A DNA stretch of 62,337 nucleotides from an uncultured Bacilli bacterium (GCA_934148015.1 CAKPCU010000005.1:1-62337), one strand, 5' to 3'; shown: positions 44,120-52,095, numbered from the stretch's first letter. Numbers and translations: made by a program. The notes: generated by a model not told the origin, from the letters alone.

Positions 44120-45211
44120 TTAAGATATAATGCTAGCTATACCAGGATTTTCTTCTTCAGCTTGTTTTCTTGTTTTAACATCAATTCTATAATGAGTTAA
44201 GCGAGCTGCAAGCTTAATATTTTGTCCTTTTTTACCGATTGCAAGTGACAAATTATCACCTTCTGCTATAGCTAAAGCTTCTTTTTTCTTTTCATCTAAT
44301 ACATATACAGATACATCTTTTGCAGGAGAAAGTGCGTTTTTAATAAACTCAACTGGATCTTTATCATATTTTACAACATCTATTTTTTCACCATTTAATT
44401 CTTGAGTTATATGATTAATTCTAGATCCTTTTTCACCAATACATGCACCAACAGCATCAATATTAGGATTTTCTGAATATACGGCTATCTTACTTCTTTG
44501 ACCTGCTTCACGAGCAACGCTATAAAGAATAACAGTTCCATCGTTTAATTCTGGAATTTCTTTTTCTAATAACCTTTTAACAAATCCAAAGTGAGCTCTA
44601 GAAAGTAATACTAATGGACTTTTTCCGGTATTATCTATTTTAGTAACATATACTTTTACCGATGAGCCCATCTTAAGTTCTTCTCCCTTTATTAATTCAC
44701 TTTTAGGCAAAATACCATGCATTCTACCTAGGTCAACATAATAATTTTGAGCATCTTCACGAGATAATATACCAACTAATAATTCTCCTTCTTTATCCTC
44801 AAACTCATTCATAATGCTATTTCTTTCAGCTTCTCTAACTTTTTGAATTAATATTTGCTTAGCTGCCATAGTTGCAACACGGCCAAAATCTTTTAGTTCT
44901 ACTTCTTCTTCTAAAGTTTCACCTGGTTTAATATCTGGTACTATCTTTTTAGCATCTTCAAGTAAAATTTCTACTGATTCTTCATCTTCATCATCTTCAC
45001 CATCAGTATACTCTTCAACAACTTTTTGATAAGAAAAGCCTTTAATTATACCCTTATTTTTATCTATTTCTATTCTTATGTTAGGTAACCCTGTTTCTTT
45101 TGTGTATGCTTTTTTAAGTGCTCCTTCCATTCCTTCAAAAACAACATCTTCACTAATTTGTTTTTCTTCACATATAGCTTTTAATGCTTTAATAAACTCT
45201 TTACTATTCAT
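44120..45211 (-). CDS. nusA: Transcription termination/antitermination factor NusA
   Basis: 363 residues from ATG 45211 with SD AAAGGAG; the longer frame to 45271 overlaps rimP. N-terminal RNAP-binding domain (NSKEFIKALKAICEEKQISE), S1 domain (EGELLVGILSREDAQNYYVD), then two KH domains (DAVGACIGEKGSRINHITQE and LSLAIGKKGQNIKLAARLTH). No acidic C-terminal repeats, as usual in Gram-positives. Controls pausing, termination and antitermination. Confidence 0.97.
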   Translation of the reverse strand: MNSKEFIKALKAICEEKQISEDVVFEGMEGALKKAYTKETGLPNIRIEIDKNKGIIKGFSYQKVVEEYTDGEDDEDEESVEILLEDAKKIVPDIKPGETLEEEVELKDFGRVATMAAKQILIQKVREAERNSIMNEFEDKEGELLVGILSREDAQNYYVDLGRMHGILPKSELIKGEELKMGSSVKVYVTKIDNTGKSPLVLLSRAHFGFVKRLLEKEIPELNDGTVILYSVAREAGQRSKIAVYSENPNIDAVGACIGEKGSRINHITQELNGEKIDVVKYDKDPVEFIKNALSPAKDVSVYVLDEKKKEALAIAEGDNLSLAIGKKGQNIKLAARLTHYRIDVKTRKQAEEENPGIASIIS

Positions 45212-45212
45212 T

Positions 45213-45464
45213 TTATTTATCTCCTTTTTCTTTAGAACATACATCAAGAATGTATGCATCATCAAATTCATCTTCTAGCGTATCAATTAAGGGATTGATA
45301 GTTTCTGTTGCTAAAACACACGTATCAACATCTACGAAAGGTTCTTTATCTATTGTAATTCTTAAATAATACATACCACCTTCCTTAATATATTCAACAT
45401 TATCAAGTTTAATATTTATTTTATTTAATTCTCCTTCTATTAAATTTCTTACCTTATTTTCCAT
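45213..45464 (-). CDS. rimP: RimP-like ribosome maturation factor, N-terminal domain only
   Basis: 83 residues against about 150 for normal RimP. The N-terminal domain is recognisable (IKLDNVEYIKEGGMYYLRIT, IDKEPFVDVDTCVLATETIN, PLIDTLEDEFDDAYILDVCS), but the chain ends exactly where SSPGLDRPL and the SH3-like C-terminal domain should begin. The stop overlaps the nusA SD, and no frameshifted tail is seen. First gene of the translation operon. Either a naturally reduced RimP or an ancestral deletion. Confidence 0.85.
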   Translation of the reverse strand: MENKVRNLIEGELNKINIKLDNVEYIKEGGMYYLRITIDKEPFVDVDTCVLATETINPLIDTLEDEFDDAYILDVCSKEKGDK

Positions 45465-45484
45465 ATCTATCCTCCTTAATTATA

Positions 45485-45511
45485 AAGAGTAGGATTTAAA
45501 ACCCTACTCTT
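45485..45511 (-). promoter_or_regulatory. Leader hairpin of the rimP-nusA operon
   Basis: AAGAGTAGG pairs with CCTACTCTT (9 bp perfect) just before the rimP SD. No T run follows on the minus strand, so it looks like a leader structure rather than a terminator. Confidence 0.5.
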
Positions 45512-45524
45512 CGTTGCTACAAGT

Positions 45525-45552
45525 ATTATAACATAATATTATAGTATTTCAA
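45525..45552 (-). promoter_or_regulatory. Promoter of the rimP-nusA-ylxR-infB-rbfA operon
   Basis: TTGAAA (45552-45547), 16 bases, TATAAT (45530-45525) with an extended TG on the minus strand. Confidence 0.75.
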
Positions 45553-45642
45553 GTTTTTTTATTAATTTATTTACACTTTTGTAGTTACAACTTCTTTTTA
45601 TATACTTTTTTTGTTATAATTTAATGTAGAGGTGAACCAAAT

Positions 45643-46359
45643 ATGGATGACATAATAAGTAATATAGAAAATAAAATTAAGAAATGGTTTATAAAAAATA
45701 AAAAGTATTTATTAACATTTTTGCTTTATATATTATATCAAGGAAACTTTTTATTTTCCATTTTATCTTTATCTAACATACGATTATCATCATTATCAAG
45801 GAATGCTAAAATGGGGTTTCTTTTTGTTGATAGCTTAATTTATATTATAATTTTAATTTTCATGTATAAAAAAGATATAAAAAAAGGAATTAAAGAGTTT
45901 AAGAAAAATAAAGAAAAAAGCATTACAATAGCCCTTAAATGCTGGACATTTGGTTGCGTTATAATGTACGTTTCTTCTATAATAATATCACTTATCAATA
46001 AACAAAATATATCTAATAATGAACAAGCTGTAAGAGAAAGCATTAAAGCAGCACCTTTATATATGCTGTTTTCTTGTTCTATTGTAGCTCCATTATTTGA
46101 AGAACTAGTGTTTAGAAAATCACTTAAGGAACTTGTAAAAAATAAGTGGGTATTCATTATTTTAAGTGGAGTTATATTTGGAGGGTTACATGTAGTTGGA
46201 ACATATAAAAATCCTATTGATATATTATATATTATTCCATATGGTTCAATGGGATGTGCATTTGCATACTTGCTTAGTAAAACAGATAATATTACATTAC
46301 CAATTATGGTACATATGATTCATAATACTGTACTTGTTGTACATCAAATATGGAGGTAA
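45643..46359 (+). CDS. CPBP family intramembrane metalloprotease (CAAX protease-like)
   Basis: 238 residues with about seven membrane helices. Motif 1 FEELVFRKSLKEL (EExxxR), motif 2 GVIFGGLHV and motif 3 HMIHNTVLV provide the Glu and His metal ligands of the ABI/CPBP family. May process membrane or prenylated peptides, or give bacteriocin immunity. SD AGAGGTGA. Cotranscribed with the metallophosphoesterase-like gene 5 bases downstream. Confidence 0.9.
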   Translation: MDDIISNIENKIKKWFIKNKKYLLTFLLYILYQGNFLFSILSLSNIRLSSLSRNAKMGFLFVDSLIYIIILIFMYKKDIKKGIKEFKKNKEKSITIALKCWTFGCVIMYVSSIIISLINKQNISNNEQAVRESIKAAPLYMLFSCSIVAPLFEELVFRKSLKELVKNKWVFIILSGVIFGGLHVVGTYKNPIDILYIIPYGSMGCAFAYLLSKTDNITLPIMVHMIHNTVLVVHQIWR

Positions 46360-46364
46360 TTTAA

Positions 46365-47186
46365 ATGGGCAACGAAAAAAAAGGTAAAAGCAAAAAAAAA
46401 TTAAAACTTAAATTTAAAATAGTTTTAATTATAATATTTATTATATTGTATTCAATATTTATCGGAACAAACTTCATAATAACAAAGGAATTCAAAGTAA
46501 GCTCAAATAAAATAGATAAAAAGACACACGGATTAAAAATATTACATTTTTCAGATTTAAACTATGGTTCCTCATTGAATGTAAGAAAACTTAAAGAGCT
46601 AATAAAAAAAATCAATGATTGCAAACCAGATATTGTAATATTTTCTGGAGACTTAATTTATGATAATTATAAGATCACTGAAAATGAGGAAAAAGAGATA
46701 ACACAATATTTAAAAGATATAAAATGTGAATTAGGAAAATATTATATAACTGGAGAAAGCGACAAAAAAGAATACATTTCTTTACTAAATGGTTCTGACT
46801 TTATTAACCTAGAAGATGGAGAACAACTAATATATAAATCAAAAAATACTCCAATACTACTCACTTCAAAAAACAAAGCGAAAACTTTCATGGACAACAA
46901 CAAAGATTTTCAATACTATAAGATACTTGTTATACACAATCCTGATGATTTTGATGAAATGAAAAATTTAAATTTTGATTTAGTATTAGCTGGACACACA
47001 CTAAATGGATCAATAAATATACCCAAACTTAAAAATATATTAATTGATTCGGAATACAAGAAATCATATTACAAAATAAATAATACCAGAATGTATATAA
47101 ATCCTGGTATTGGCACAAAAAGAATAAAAGCAAGATTATTCAACCATCCAAAAATATACTTATTTAGACTTAATAGTTCTATCTAA
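46365..47186 (+). CDS. Metallophosphoesterase-like membrane protein with altered active site
   Basis: 273 residues: a basic N-terminus, one membrane helix (IVLIIIFIILYSIFIGTNF) and a calcineurin-like fold (LKILHFSDLNYG, DIVIFSGDLIYD, ILVIHNPDDFDE, LVLAGHTLNGSI, MYINPGIGTKR). Compared with the family, DxH reads DLN, GNHD reads TGESD and GHxH reads GHTLN, so several metal ligands are changed. SD GGAGGTAA from the upstream gene's last codons. Probably binds rather than cleaves, unless the metal site is rearranged. Confidence 0.8.
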   Translation: MGNEKKGKSKKKLKLKFKIVLIIIFIILYSIFIGTNFIITKEFKVSSNKIDKKTHGLKILHFSDLNYGSSLNVRKLKELIKKINDCKPDIVIFSGDLIYDNYKITENEEKEITQYLKDIKCELGKYYITGESDKKEYISLLNGSDFINLEDGEQLIYKSKNTPILLTSKNKAKTFMDNNKDFQYYKILVIHNPDDFDEMKNLNFDLVLAGHTLNGSINIPKLKNILIDSEYKKSYYKINNTRMYINPGIGTKRIKARLFNHPKIYLFRLNSSI

Positions 47187-48382
47187 GTATTTTTTATTGG
47201 AATGGTTATAACGCAAAGAGTTCCCCCATTCTTTCTTGGTTTATAAGTAATAGTTCCTCCATGCCTGTCAATTATTTCTTTAGACAAACAAACTCCTAAA
47301 CCTGTTCCATTCTTTTTAGTTGTATAAAATGCCGTACCAATATTTTTGTACGTTTCTTTATCCATACCCATACCATCATCTTCAATAATAATTTTATAAT
47401 TATAATTTTTTTTGTTTCCAACTAAAGTGACAGTACCAGTATCCATTATTGCTTCTTTTGCATTTTTTATAACATTTATTAGAACTTGTTTTAATCTGTT
47501 ATAATCGGCGTTAATTATAACTTCTTCATCAGAAAATTTCTTAATAAATTTTATTTTATTATCAAATATTAAAGACACTTCATCACAAACATCATCAATT
47601 AACAATGTGATATCCATATCTCTCTTTTCTATTTTCATTTTTGAAATATTCGAAAAATCATTTAAAAGAAGTAAAGTTCTATCGATTTCTTGACTAATAA
47701 TTCCTACATATCTACTTGATTTTTTTTCATTTTTAACATCAAACATGTCTAGATAACCTTTACATACTGCTAACGGATTTTTAATCTCATGAGTAATCTT
47801 AAATAAAGATTCATATAGTTTTTTTTCTTTTATTATGCTATCAAGAGATAAAAAAGCATTAATTAAATCTTCTGTTTTATTATATAAGTAGCAAACAATA
47901 CGAAATAGTATGTATGAAAGAAGCAAATGTACTATTAATCTAGAAACCTTTATATAACTAAAAGAATTATATTCTGCAAACATAATAACAATAAGTATAA
48001 TAAAACTAGTAATGAAAAATAATCTATCAATTTTAATTGTTAGATATTTCTTAGCAACCAAAACACCGAGAAGTATTATAATCAAAATATATTTATTAAT
48101 ATTGTAGCTATTAGTGAAAAAAATAAACATATAAATACTAATTAATAAATAACAGCCTTTTCTATCTTTATATAAGGACAAAAATAAAATAACAATAAAA
48201 AGATAAATGTTGTATTTGTTTAAAATACCAAATCTAGAAACTAAATAACAGCTTGTTATAGTCATTAGATCATAAAACAAGTAATTTTCTTCTTTTAATT
48301 TAGTTTTGCTGTATAACATATATAAAAAATAACACATTATCGGGAAAAAAAATAAAATAAAGTTTAAAGCCACAGATTTCAT
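47183..48382 (-). CDS. Membrane sensor histidine kinase (orphan)
   Basis: 399 residues. About eight N-terminal membrane helices fill the first half, then HisKA with the phospho-His in THEIKNPLAVCKGYLD and a GHKL ATPase with N box NVIKNAKEAI, G1 DDGMGMD, F box TAFYTTKKNG and G2 GTGLGVCLS. No response regulator is adjacent. The layout fits sporulation phosphorelay kinases feeding Spo0F/Spo0A, and a Spo0A-box-like TGTCGAA lies 51 bases before its start. Overlaps the convergent gene by 4 bp. SD AAAGGAAG. Confidence 0.9.
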   Translation of the reverse strand: MKSVALNFILFFFPIMCYFLYMLYSKTKLKEENYLFYDLMTITSCYLVSRFGILNKYNIYLFIVILFLSLYKDRKGCYLLISIYMFIFFTNSYNINKYILIIILLGVLVAKKYLTIKIDRLFFITSFIILIVIMFAEYNSFSYIKVSRLIVHLLLSYILFRIVCYLYNKTEDLINAFLSLDSIIKEKKLYESLFKITHEIKNPLAVCKGYLDMFDVKNEKKSSRYVGIISQEIDRTLLLLNDFSNISKMKIEKRDMDITLLIDDVCDEVSLIFDNKIKFIKKFSDEEVIINADYNRLKQVLINVIKNAKEAIMDTGTVTLVGNKKNYNYKIIIEDDGMGMDKETYKNIGTAFYTTKKNGTGLGVCLSKEIIDRHGGTITYKPRKNGGTLCVITIPIKNT

Positions 48383-48432
48383 GTAATCGACTTCCTTTCA
48401 AAAAAATTGTACTATTTTTTTGTGTTATATTT

Positions 48433-48439
48433 TGTCGAA
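48433..48439. promoter_or_regulatory. Spo0A-box-like site before the sensor kinase
   Basis: TGTCGAA, an exact match to the core 0A box, in the upstream region of the kinase gene (51 bases from its ATG). A single 7-mer match in AT-rich DNA is suggestive, not proof. Confidence 0.45.
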
Positions 48440-48562
48440 TTATGTAACCATTTAAAAAAAATTGTATTATTTAAGAAAAAAATAACAAGTAGAAAATCAA
48501 AAATTTGTCTTATACATCTAAGTGTTAGCAATCAAATTTAAAAATATAGCAGGTATTAAAGA

Positions 48563-48594
48563 TAATAAATAAAAGAGACTTCAAAGTGTCTCTT
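48563..48594 (-). terminator. Terminator after the EIIB-like gene
   Basis: On the minus strand AAGAGAC-N8-GTCTCTT, then TTATTTATT. Confidence 0.6.
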
Positions 48595-48596
48595 GT

Positions 48597-48908
48597 CTAA
48601 TCTTCTTTTAATTCATCAATGTATTTCTTTAATTTTTTAGCATCATCTTTTAGAATTATTTTCATAGTATTATCTATTTCTACAATTCCTTTAGCCCCAA
48701 GTTTTATAATTCCATCTTTATCAACTTTAGAAGTATCTTTTAGTGTCACCTTAAATCTTGACATACTAACTTCCATATTAGTAATGTTTTTTATACCACC
48801 TAAATACTCTACTAATTTATTCGCTTCATATTTAAATCCTGGCTTGCTTGCCTTAATTACAACCAGTGCAATAAGTATTAAAACTACAACTATAATAATA
48901 TATTTCAT
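48597..48908 (-). CDS. Membrane-anchored PTS EIIB-like domain lacking the active-site Cys
   Basis: 103 residues: one N-terminal membrane helix (YIIIVVVLILIALVVIKAS) and a glucose-type EIIB fold (NKLVEYLGGIKNITNMEVSM, RFKVTLKDTSKVDKDGIIKL, GAKGIVEIDNTMKIIL). In transporters the NI...CxTRLR loop carries the Cys that accepts phosphate; here it reads EVSMSRFKV, Ser in place of Cys. It stands alone with no EIIC or EIIA. It cannot use the usual Cys phosphotransfer, so a regulatory or binding role is likely. Confidence 0.78.
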   Translation of the reverse strand: MKYIIIVVVLILIALVVIKASKPGFKYEANKLVEYLGGIKNITNMEVSMSRFKVTLKDTSKVDKDGIIKLGAKGIVEIDNTMKIILKDDAKKLKKYIDELKED

Positions 48909-48985
48909 ACAATCACCCTAAAAGAATTATATAACAACAATATAAAAATTGCAAGTTTTATCATAACTAGGGCTTTTAAAGTGGT

Positions 48986-49012
48986 ACTATTTACTAAATT
49001 TTGAATAAGCTA
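48986..49012 (+). promoter_or_regulatory. Possible SigK-like promoter for cotZ
   Basis: AC (48986-48987), 16 bases, AATAAGCTA (49004-49012), one mismatch to CATANNNTA. The position about 31 bases before the ATG and the coat-gene context support it, but it is weak. Confidence 0.35.
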
Positions 49013-49042
49013 CTAATGAAAAAGATAGAAAGGGTGAATATT

Positions 49043-49447
49043 ATGTGTGATAATTCTAATAATAAAAATTGTAATTGCATTGCTGAGATTTTAAAAGTTA
49101 TAAATATTCTTCAAAGTGAAGTTTGTCCAGGAGACACTTGTCTTGAAACATGTACTAGAGCTTATTTTGGTCCGAATTCATCAGTAGATTTTAACACAAG
49201 ACCTGTTACATTATACACTTGCAATGGTTCAGCAGTTGAAATTCCAATATCAAATAATCCTGGAGAACAAACCAGATCAAATATTTTCAGAGTTGAAAAA
49301 GTGGATGGTTGTTGTGCAACATTAAGAGTTTTAGTATATGATTCTGGAACATCTACTTATACATCTACAAATTCATTTTTCACAATAAACACAAATTGTT
49401 GCTGCAGTATTAAATGCTTAGCTGATACTTATGTAGAAGGAGTTTAA
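49043..49447 (+). CDS. cotZ: Spore coat protein, CotY/CotZ family
   Basis: 134 residues from ATG 49043 (SD AGAAAGGGTG; an upstream in-frame start at 49001 lacks an SD). Cys-rich head (MCDNSNNKNCNCIAEILKVI), then CPGDTCLETCTRAYFGPNSS, RPVTLYTCNGSAVEIP, FRVEKVDGCCATLRVLVYD and a CCCS near the end. The FRVE..DxCCATLR block is the CotZ/CotY signature; these proteins cross-link through Cys to form the outer coat or crust. Single gene with its own terminator. Confidence 0.85.
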   Translation: MCDNSNNKNCNCIAEILKVINILQSEVCPGDTCLETCTRAYFGPNSSVDFNTRPVTLYTCNGSAVEIPISNNPGEQTRSNIFRVEKVDGCCATLRVLVYDSGTSTYTSTNSFFTINTNCCCSIKCLADTYVEGV

Positions 49448-49449
49448 AA

Positions 49450-49470
49450 AGGCCACTTTAAGTGGTCTTT
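49450..49470 (+). terminator. Terminator after cotZ
   Basis: AGGCCAC-TTTAA-GTGGTCT (one G-U pair), then TTATCCTTTTATTT. Confidence 0.65.
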
Positions 49471-49476
49471 ATCCTT

Positions 49477-49791
49477 TTATTTAATGTCTTTTATATCATC
49501 TATATATATTTTTTCACCTTCCAAGGTCATTAAATAATTTTTTTTAAATCCAACGACTTTTTTTTGCTTATTTTCACCATTTTTGTACATAATATTAACG
49601 TCAGCTTGATATACATAATCAGGTCTTTGAAATATATTTTCGATTTTGTTTAAAACTAAACTTGGGCCAATATCTAGAAAGTCATCTTTTTTATCATCTG
49701 ATGCCCTATCCGCATGATAATAGAATTCATCTTGAACTTTAGATTTAATGCTATTAATTTTATTTTTATATATTTTCGGAAATTTATCCAT
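49477..49791 (-). CDS. Hypothetical protein
   Basis: 104 residues, not recognised. Charged N-terminal helix (INSIKSKVQDEFYYHADRAS), then short strands (YVYQADVNIMYKNGENKQKK, YLMTLEGEKIYIDDI). Perfect SD AGGAGG seven bases before the ATG. Divergent from rodA with 64 bp between the starts. Confidence 0.6.
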   Translation of the reverse strand: MDKFPKIYKNKINSIKSKVQDEFYYHADRASDDKKDDFLDIGPSLVLNKIENIFQRPDYVYQADVNIMYKNGENKQKKVVGFKKNYLMTLEGEKIYIDDIKDIK

Positions 49792-49855
49792 ACAACATCC
49801 TCCTACAAAAGATTATGTAAAAAAAATAAAAAAATACTATTTGGTGGTGAATATA

Positions 49856-50965
49856 ATGAATTTAGCAAAAAATAAAAAAATGATATTTGTTATTTTGGTT
49901 TTTTATCTCATTATTAGTATGCTTAGTATATACAGCGTAAAGCAATCAAATTATAGTTATTTAACTAAGCAATTTATGTGGTATGTGGTTGGCTTTATAA
50001 TAATTTTTTTGTCAAGAAAAATCAAATTTAAAGAGCTTATTAAATACTCTTTATTATTTTATGTGATTGGGAATGTATTATTGATATTTTTGCTTTTGTT
50101 TGGAACGGAAATAAATGGCTCAAAGTGCTGGTTTGTTATACCAAAATTAGGTTCATTTCAGCCAAGTGAATTTGTAAAAATAAATATAATACTTTTAAAT
50201 GCTCAAATTCTATGTAGCTTTAAAAATGGTAAGGTTAAAACTTTTAAAGATAATTTAAAAATATTTTCTCTAATTTTTCTATTAACGCTAATTCCAGCTC
50301 TTTTAACATTTTTAGAACCTGATACAGGCGTTGTAATAATATATTTTTTCATATCTATGGTAATGTTATATACGTATGGAATTAAGAAAAGCATTTCTTT
50401 TGTATTGACATTATTATTTTTCATACTTTTAGGTTGTTTTTTGTATCTATATTTCAAGTATGAAAATACATTTATAAGTATATTTGGTACATCTTTTTTC
50501 TATAGGATGGATAGATTGCTAGATTGGTCTAATAACAATGGGATGCAGCTTTCTAATGCTATGATAGCTATAAGATCAGCCGGTCTTTTTGGATTTGGAA
50601 TTAAAAATACACCAATATATATTCCAGAAGCACATACTGATTTTATATTTTCTGTCGTAGCAAGTAATACTGGATTAGTTGGTGCAATGATTCTTATAAT
50701 TTTAATATTATTGTTTGATATTAATTTATTTATGATGGCAAGAAAAACGAATGATAAAAAATATAAGTTAATAATTATAGGATTTTTATCTATGATTATT
50801 TTTCAGCAAGTTCAAAATATTGGAATGAATATAGGACTACTTCCAATAACCGGAATAACTCTTCCTTTTATAAGTTATGGTGGTTCTTCACTATTAAGCT
50901 ATATGATTGCAATAGCAATTATATTAAATTATGATTCAAGTCCCAAACAGGCCCATAGCTTGTGA
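49856..50965 (+). CDS. rodA: FtsW/RodA/SpoVE family peptidoglycan glycosyltransferase
   Basis: 369 residues from ATG 49856 (SD TTTGGTGGTGAA); the longer frame overlaps the divergent gene. About ten membrane helices with LGSFQPSEFVKI, LEPDTGVVIIYF, the catalytic-loop equivalent IPEAHTDFIFSVVASNTGLV and LPFISYGGSSLLSY. Polymerises lipid II with a partner class B PBP. SpoVE or FtsW cannot be excluded without the PBP neighbour. Stops with TGA followed by TAA. Confidence 0.9.
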   Translation: MNLAKNKKMIFVILVFYLIISMLSIYSVKQSNYSYLTKQFMWYVVGFIIIFLSRKIKFKELIKYSLLFYVIGNVLLIFLLLFGTEINGSKCWFVIPKLGSFQPSEFVKINIILLNAQILCSFKNGKVKTFKDNLKIFSLIFLLTLIPALLTFLEPDTGVVIIYFFISMVMLYTYGIKKSISFVLTLLFFILLGCFLYLYFKYENTFISIFGTSFFYRMDRLLDWSNNNGMQLSNAMIAIRSAGLFGFGIKNTPIYIPEAHTDFIFSVVASNTGLVGAMILIILILLFDINLFMMARKTNDKKYKLIIIGFLSMIIFQQVQNIGMNIGLLPITGITLPFISYGGSSLLSYMIAIAIILNYDSSPKQAHSL

Positions 50966-50974
50966 TAAAATGAA

Positions 50975-50988
50975 GGCGACATTCATGG
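50975..50988 (+). repeat. 14-base copy of a tRNA-Glu segment after rodA
   Basis: GGCGACATTCATGG is identical to a stretch running from the anticodon stem into the T arm of the minus-strand tRNA-Glu (51058-51071), in inverted orientation and about 70 bp away. Confidence 0.6.
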
Positions 50989-50996
50989 AAAAAAAG

Positions 50997-51027
50997 AAGA
51001 CCTTTGCGAAAGCAAAGGTCTTTTTTA
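50997..51027. terminator. Strong bidirectional terminator between rodA and tRNA-Glu
   Basis: AGACCTTTGC-GAAA-GCAAAGGTCT with TTTTTT on the plus side and TTCTTTTTTTCC on the minus side. Confidence 0.85.
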
Positions 51028-51033
51028 CTAATT

Positions 51034-51110
51034 TGGTGACGCGTATGGGATTTGAACCCATGAATGTCGCCGTGAAAGGGCGATGTGTTAAACCACTTCA
51101 CCAACGCGCC
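51034..51110 (-). tRNA. tRNA-Glu (UUC)
   Basis: Cloverleaf with acceptor GGCGCGT (one G-U pair), anticodon loop CTTTCAC giving UUC, T loop GGTTCAAAT and encoded CCA. Second gene of a unit after tRNA-Ile. Confidence 0.95.
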
Positions 51111-51127
51111 AGTTTAAATACATAAAA

Positions 51128-51204
<77 letters not shown>

Positions 51205-51235
51205 ATTTCATAGTACTGGTAAAACTGACTATTTA

Positions 51236-51264
51236 ATTCTACTATATATATTTTAAAAAATCAA
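51236..51264 (-). promoter_or_regulatory. Promoter of the tRNA-Ile-Glu unit
   Basis: TTGATT (51264-51259), 17 bases, TAGAAT (51241-51236). Confidence 0.7.
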
Positions 51265-51362
51265 CATTTTTTTGATTTTTTTACAAAAAATATTTTTCAC
51301 CTGCTTTTTAGAATTGATAATTTTACTTGAATCAGGTGGTTCGAACCAAAATGTATTTATAC

Positions 51363-51386
51363 AAAAACCACTCTCTGCCGAGTGGC
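51363..51386 (-). terminator. Terminator after tRNA-Ala
   Basis: On the minus strand CCACTC-GGCAGA-GAGTGG, then TTTTTG. Confidence 0.75.
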
Positions 51387-51399
51387 TTTATATTCTTCA

Positions 51400-51476
51400 T
51401 GGTGGAGCTTAGGGGATTCGAACCCCTGACCTCCTCGGTGCAAGCGAGGCGCTCTAGCCAGCTGAGCTAAAGCCCC
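51400..51476 (-). tRNA. tRNA-Ala (UGC)
   Basis: Acceptor GGGGCTT pairing with AAGCTCC (one G-U), anticodon loop CTTGCAC, T loop GGTTCGAAT and encoded CCA. Own promoter and terminator. Confidence 0.97.
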
Positions 51477-51508
51477 AGAAAAACATGCATTATTTCGAAT
51501 GCATATTA

Positions 51509-51537
51509 ATAATATCAAAAAGAAGCATAAAAATCAA
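51509..51537 (-). promoter_or_regulatory. Promoter of tRNA-Ala
   Basis: TTGATT (51537-51532), 17 bases, TATTAT (51514-51509). Confidence 0.65.
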
Positions 51538-51582
51538 TACCTAATTTAATTTTTTTGCTATTTCGTGAATTTTCATTTGAAA

Positions 51583-51780
51583 TTCCGTTTTTAAATAAAA
51601 AACTGCAATAAGTCTGAAAAGTGGAAATAACTCCGTGTTTTTGTCATGGAATAATTTATGGTTTAAACTTCAAAATTAAAAAACTTATTTCCGTTTTTAT
51701 GTTTAAAACATGAAATAAGTCTAATAAATTAAATAAGTTTTTCTAAACCGGAATTTAGTCTAAAAATTTACGTTTTTTTG
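51583..51780. repeat. Repeated AATAAGTCTRA / CCGTTTTT units in the gap after the CotF gene
   Basis: The roughly 300-bp gap between tRNA-Ala and the CotF gene has no gene. It holds several diverged copies of AATAAGTCTGA/AATAAGTCTAA and of CCGTTTTTA, arranged so that ACTTATTTC and GAAATAAGT form a long hairpin (about 51680-51720) followed on the minus strand by TTTTTT. It may be a multi-part terminator for the coat operon or remains of a small element. Confidence 0.45.
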
Positions 51781-52095
51781 CTATTTTTCTAGTTGTTGTA
51801 CTTCCTCACTTAAATTAGTTAATTTTTCTGATATTTTATTTTCCTCTGCCATCTCAAGTGCATACCAACCTTTTCTAAACATTAAATTAAAAATTTCTCT
51901 TTGAATTTTGCTTACATCCCCTAGCATTTCATAATAACTATCGTACAAACTCAAATTACTAGCTTCAGTAATAGAGACAGCATAATCCTTAACCATAGCT
52001 TTCTCAAAAGAAAGAATAGATGCAAGATAATCCTTATCATTCATTTCCTTTGTTTGTGGAACTTCAGTTTTCACATTTGAAATTTTATTATTCAT
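51781..52095 (-). CDS. cotF: CotF-type spore coat protein
   Basis: 104 residues. Ferritin-like helical pattern of the coat F family: NDKDYLASILSFEKAMVKDY, AVSITEASNLSLYDSYYEML, DVSKIQREIFNLMFRKGWYA, with the RKGWY end seen in Coat_F proteins. SD AGGAGGAAAAAAT. Second gene of a two-gene coat unit, 11 bases behind its partner. Confidence 0.82.
   Translation of the reverse strand: MNNKISNVKTEVPQTKEMNDKDYLASILSFEKAMVKDYAVSITEASNLSLYDSYYEMLGDVSKIQREIFNLMFRKGWYALEMAEENKISEKLTNLSEEVQQLEK

Noticed and set aside
50963..50968. TGA read as Trp (Mycoplasma code)
   Set aside because: Long conserved genes (pnp, infB, gatA) are full length in code 11 with Trp as TGG, and rodA ends in TGA at the family's usual end.
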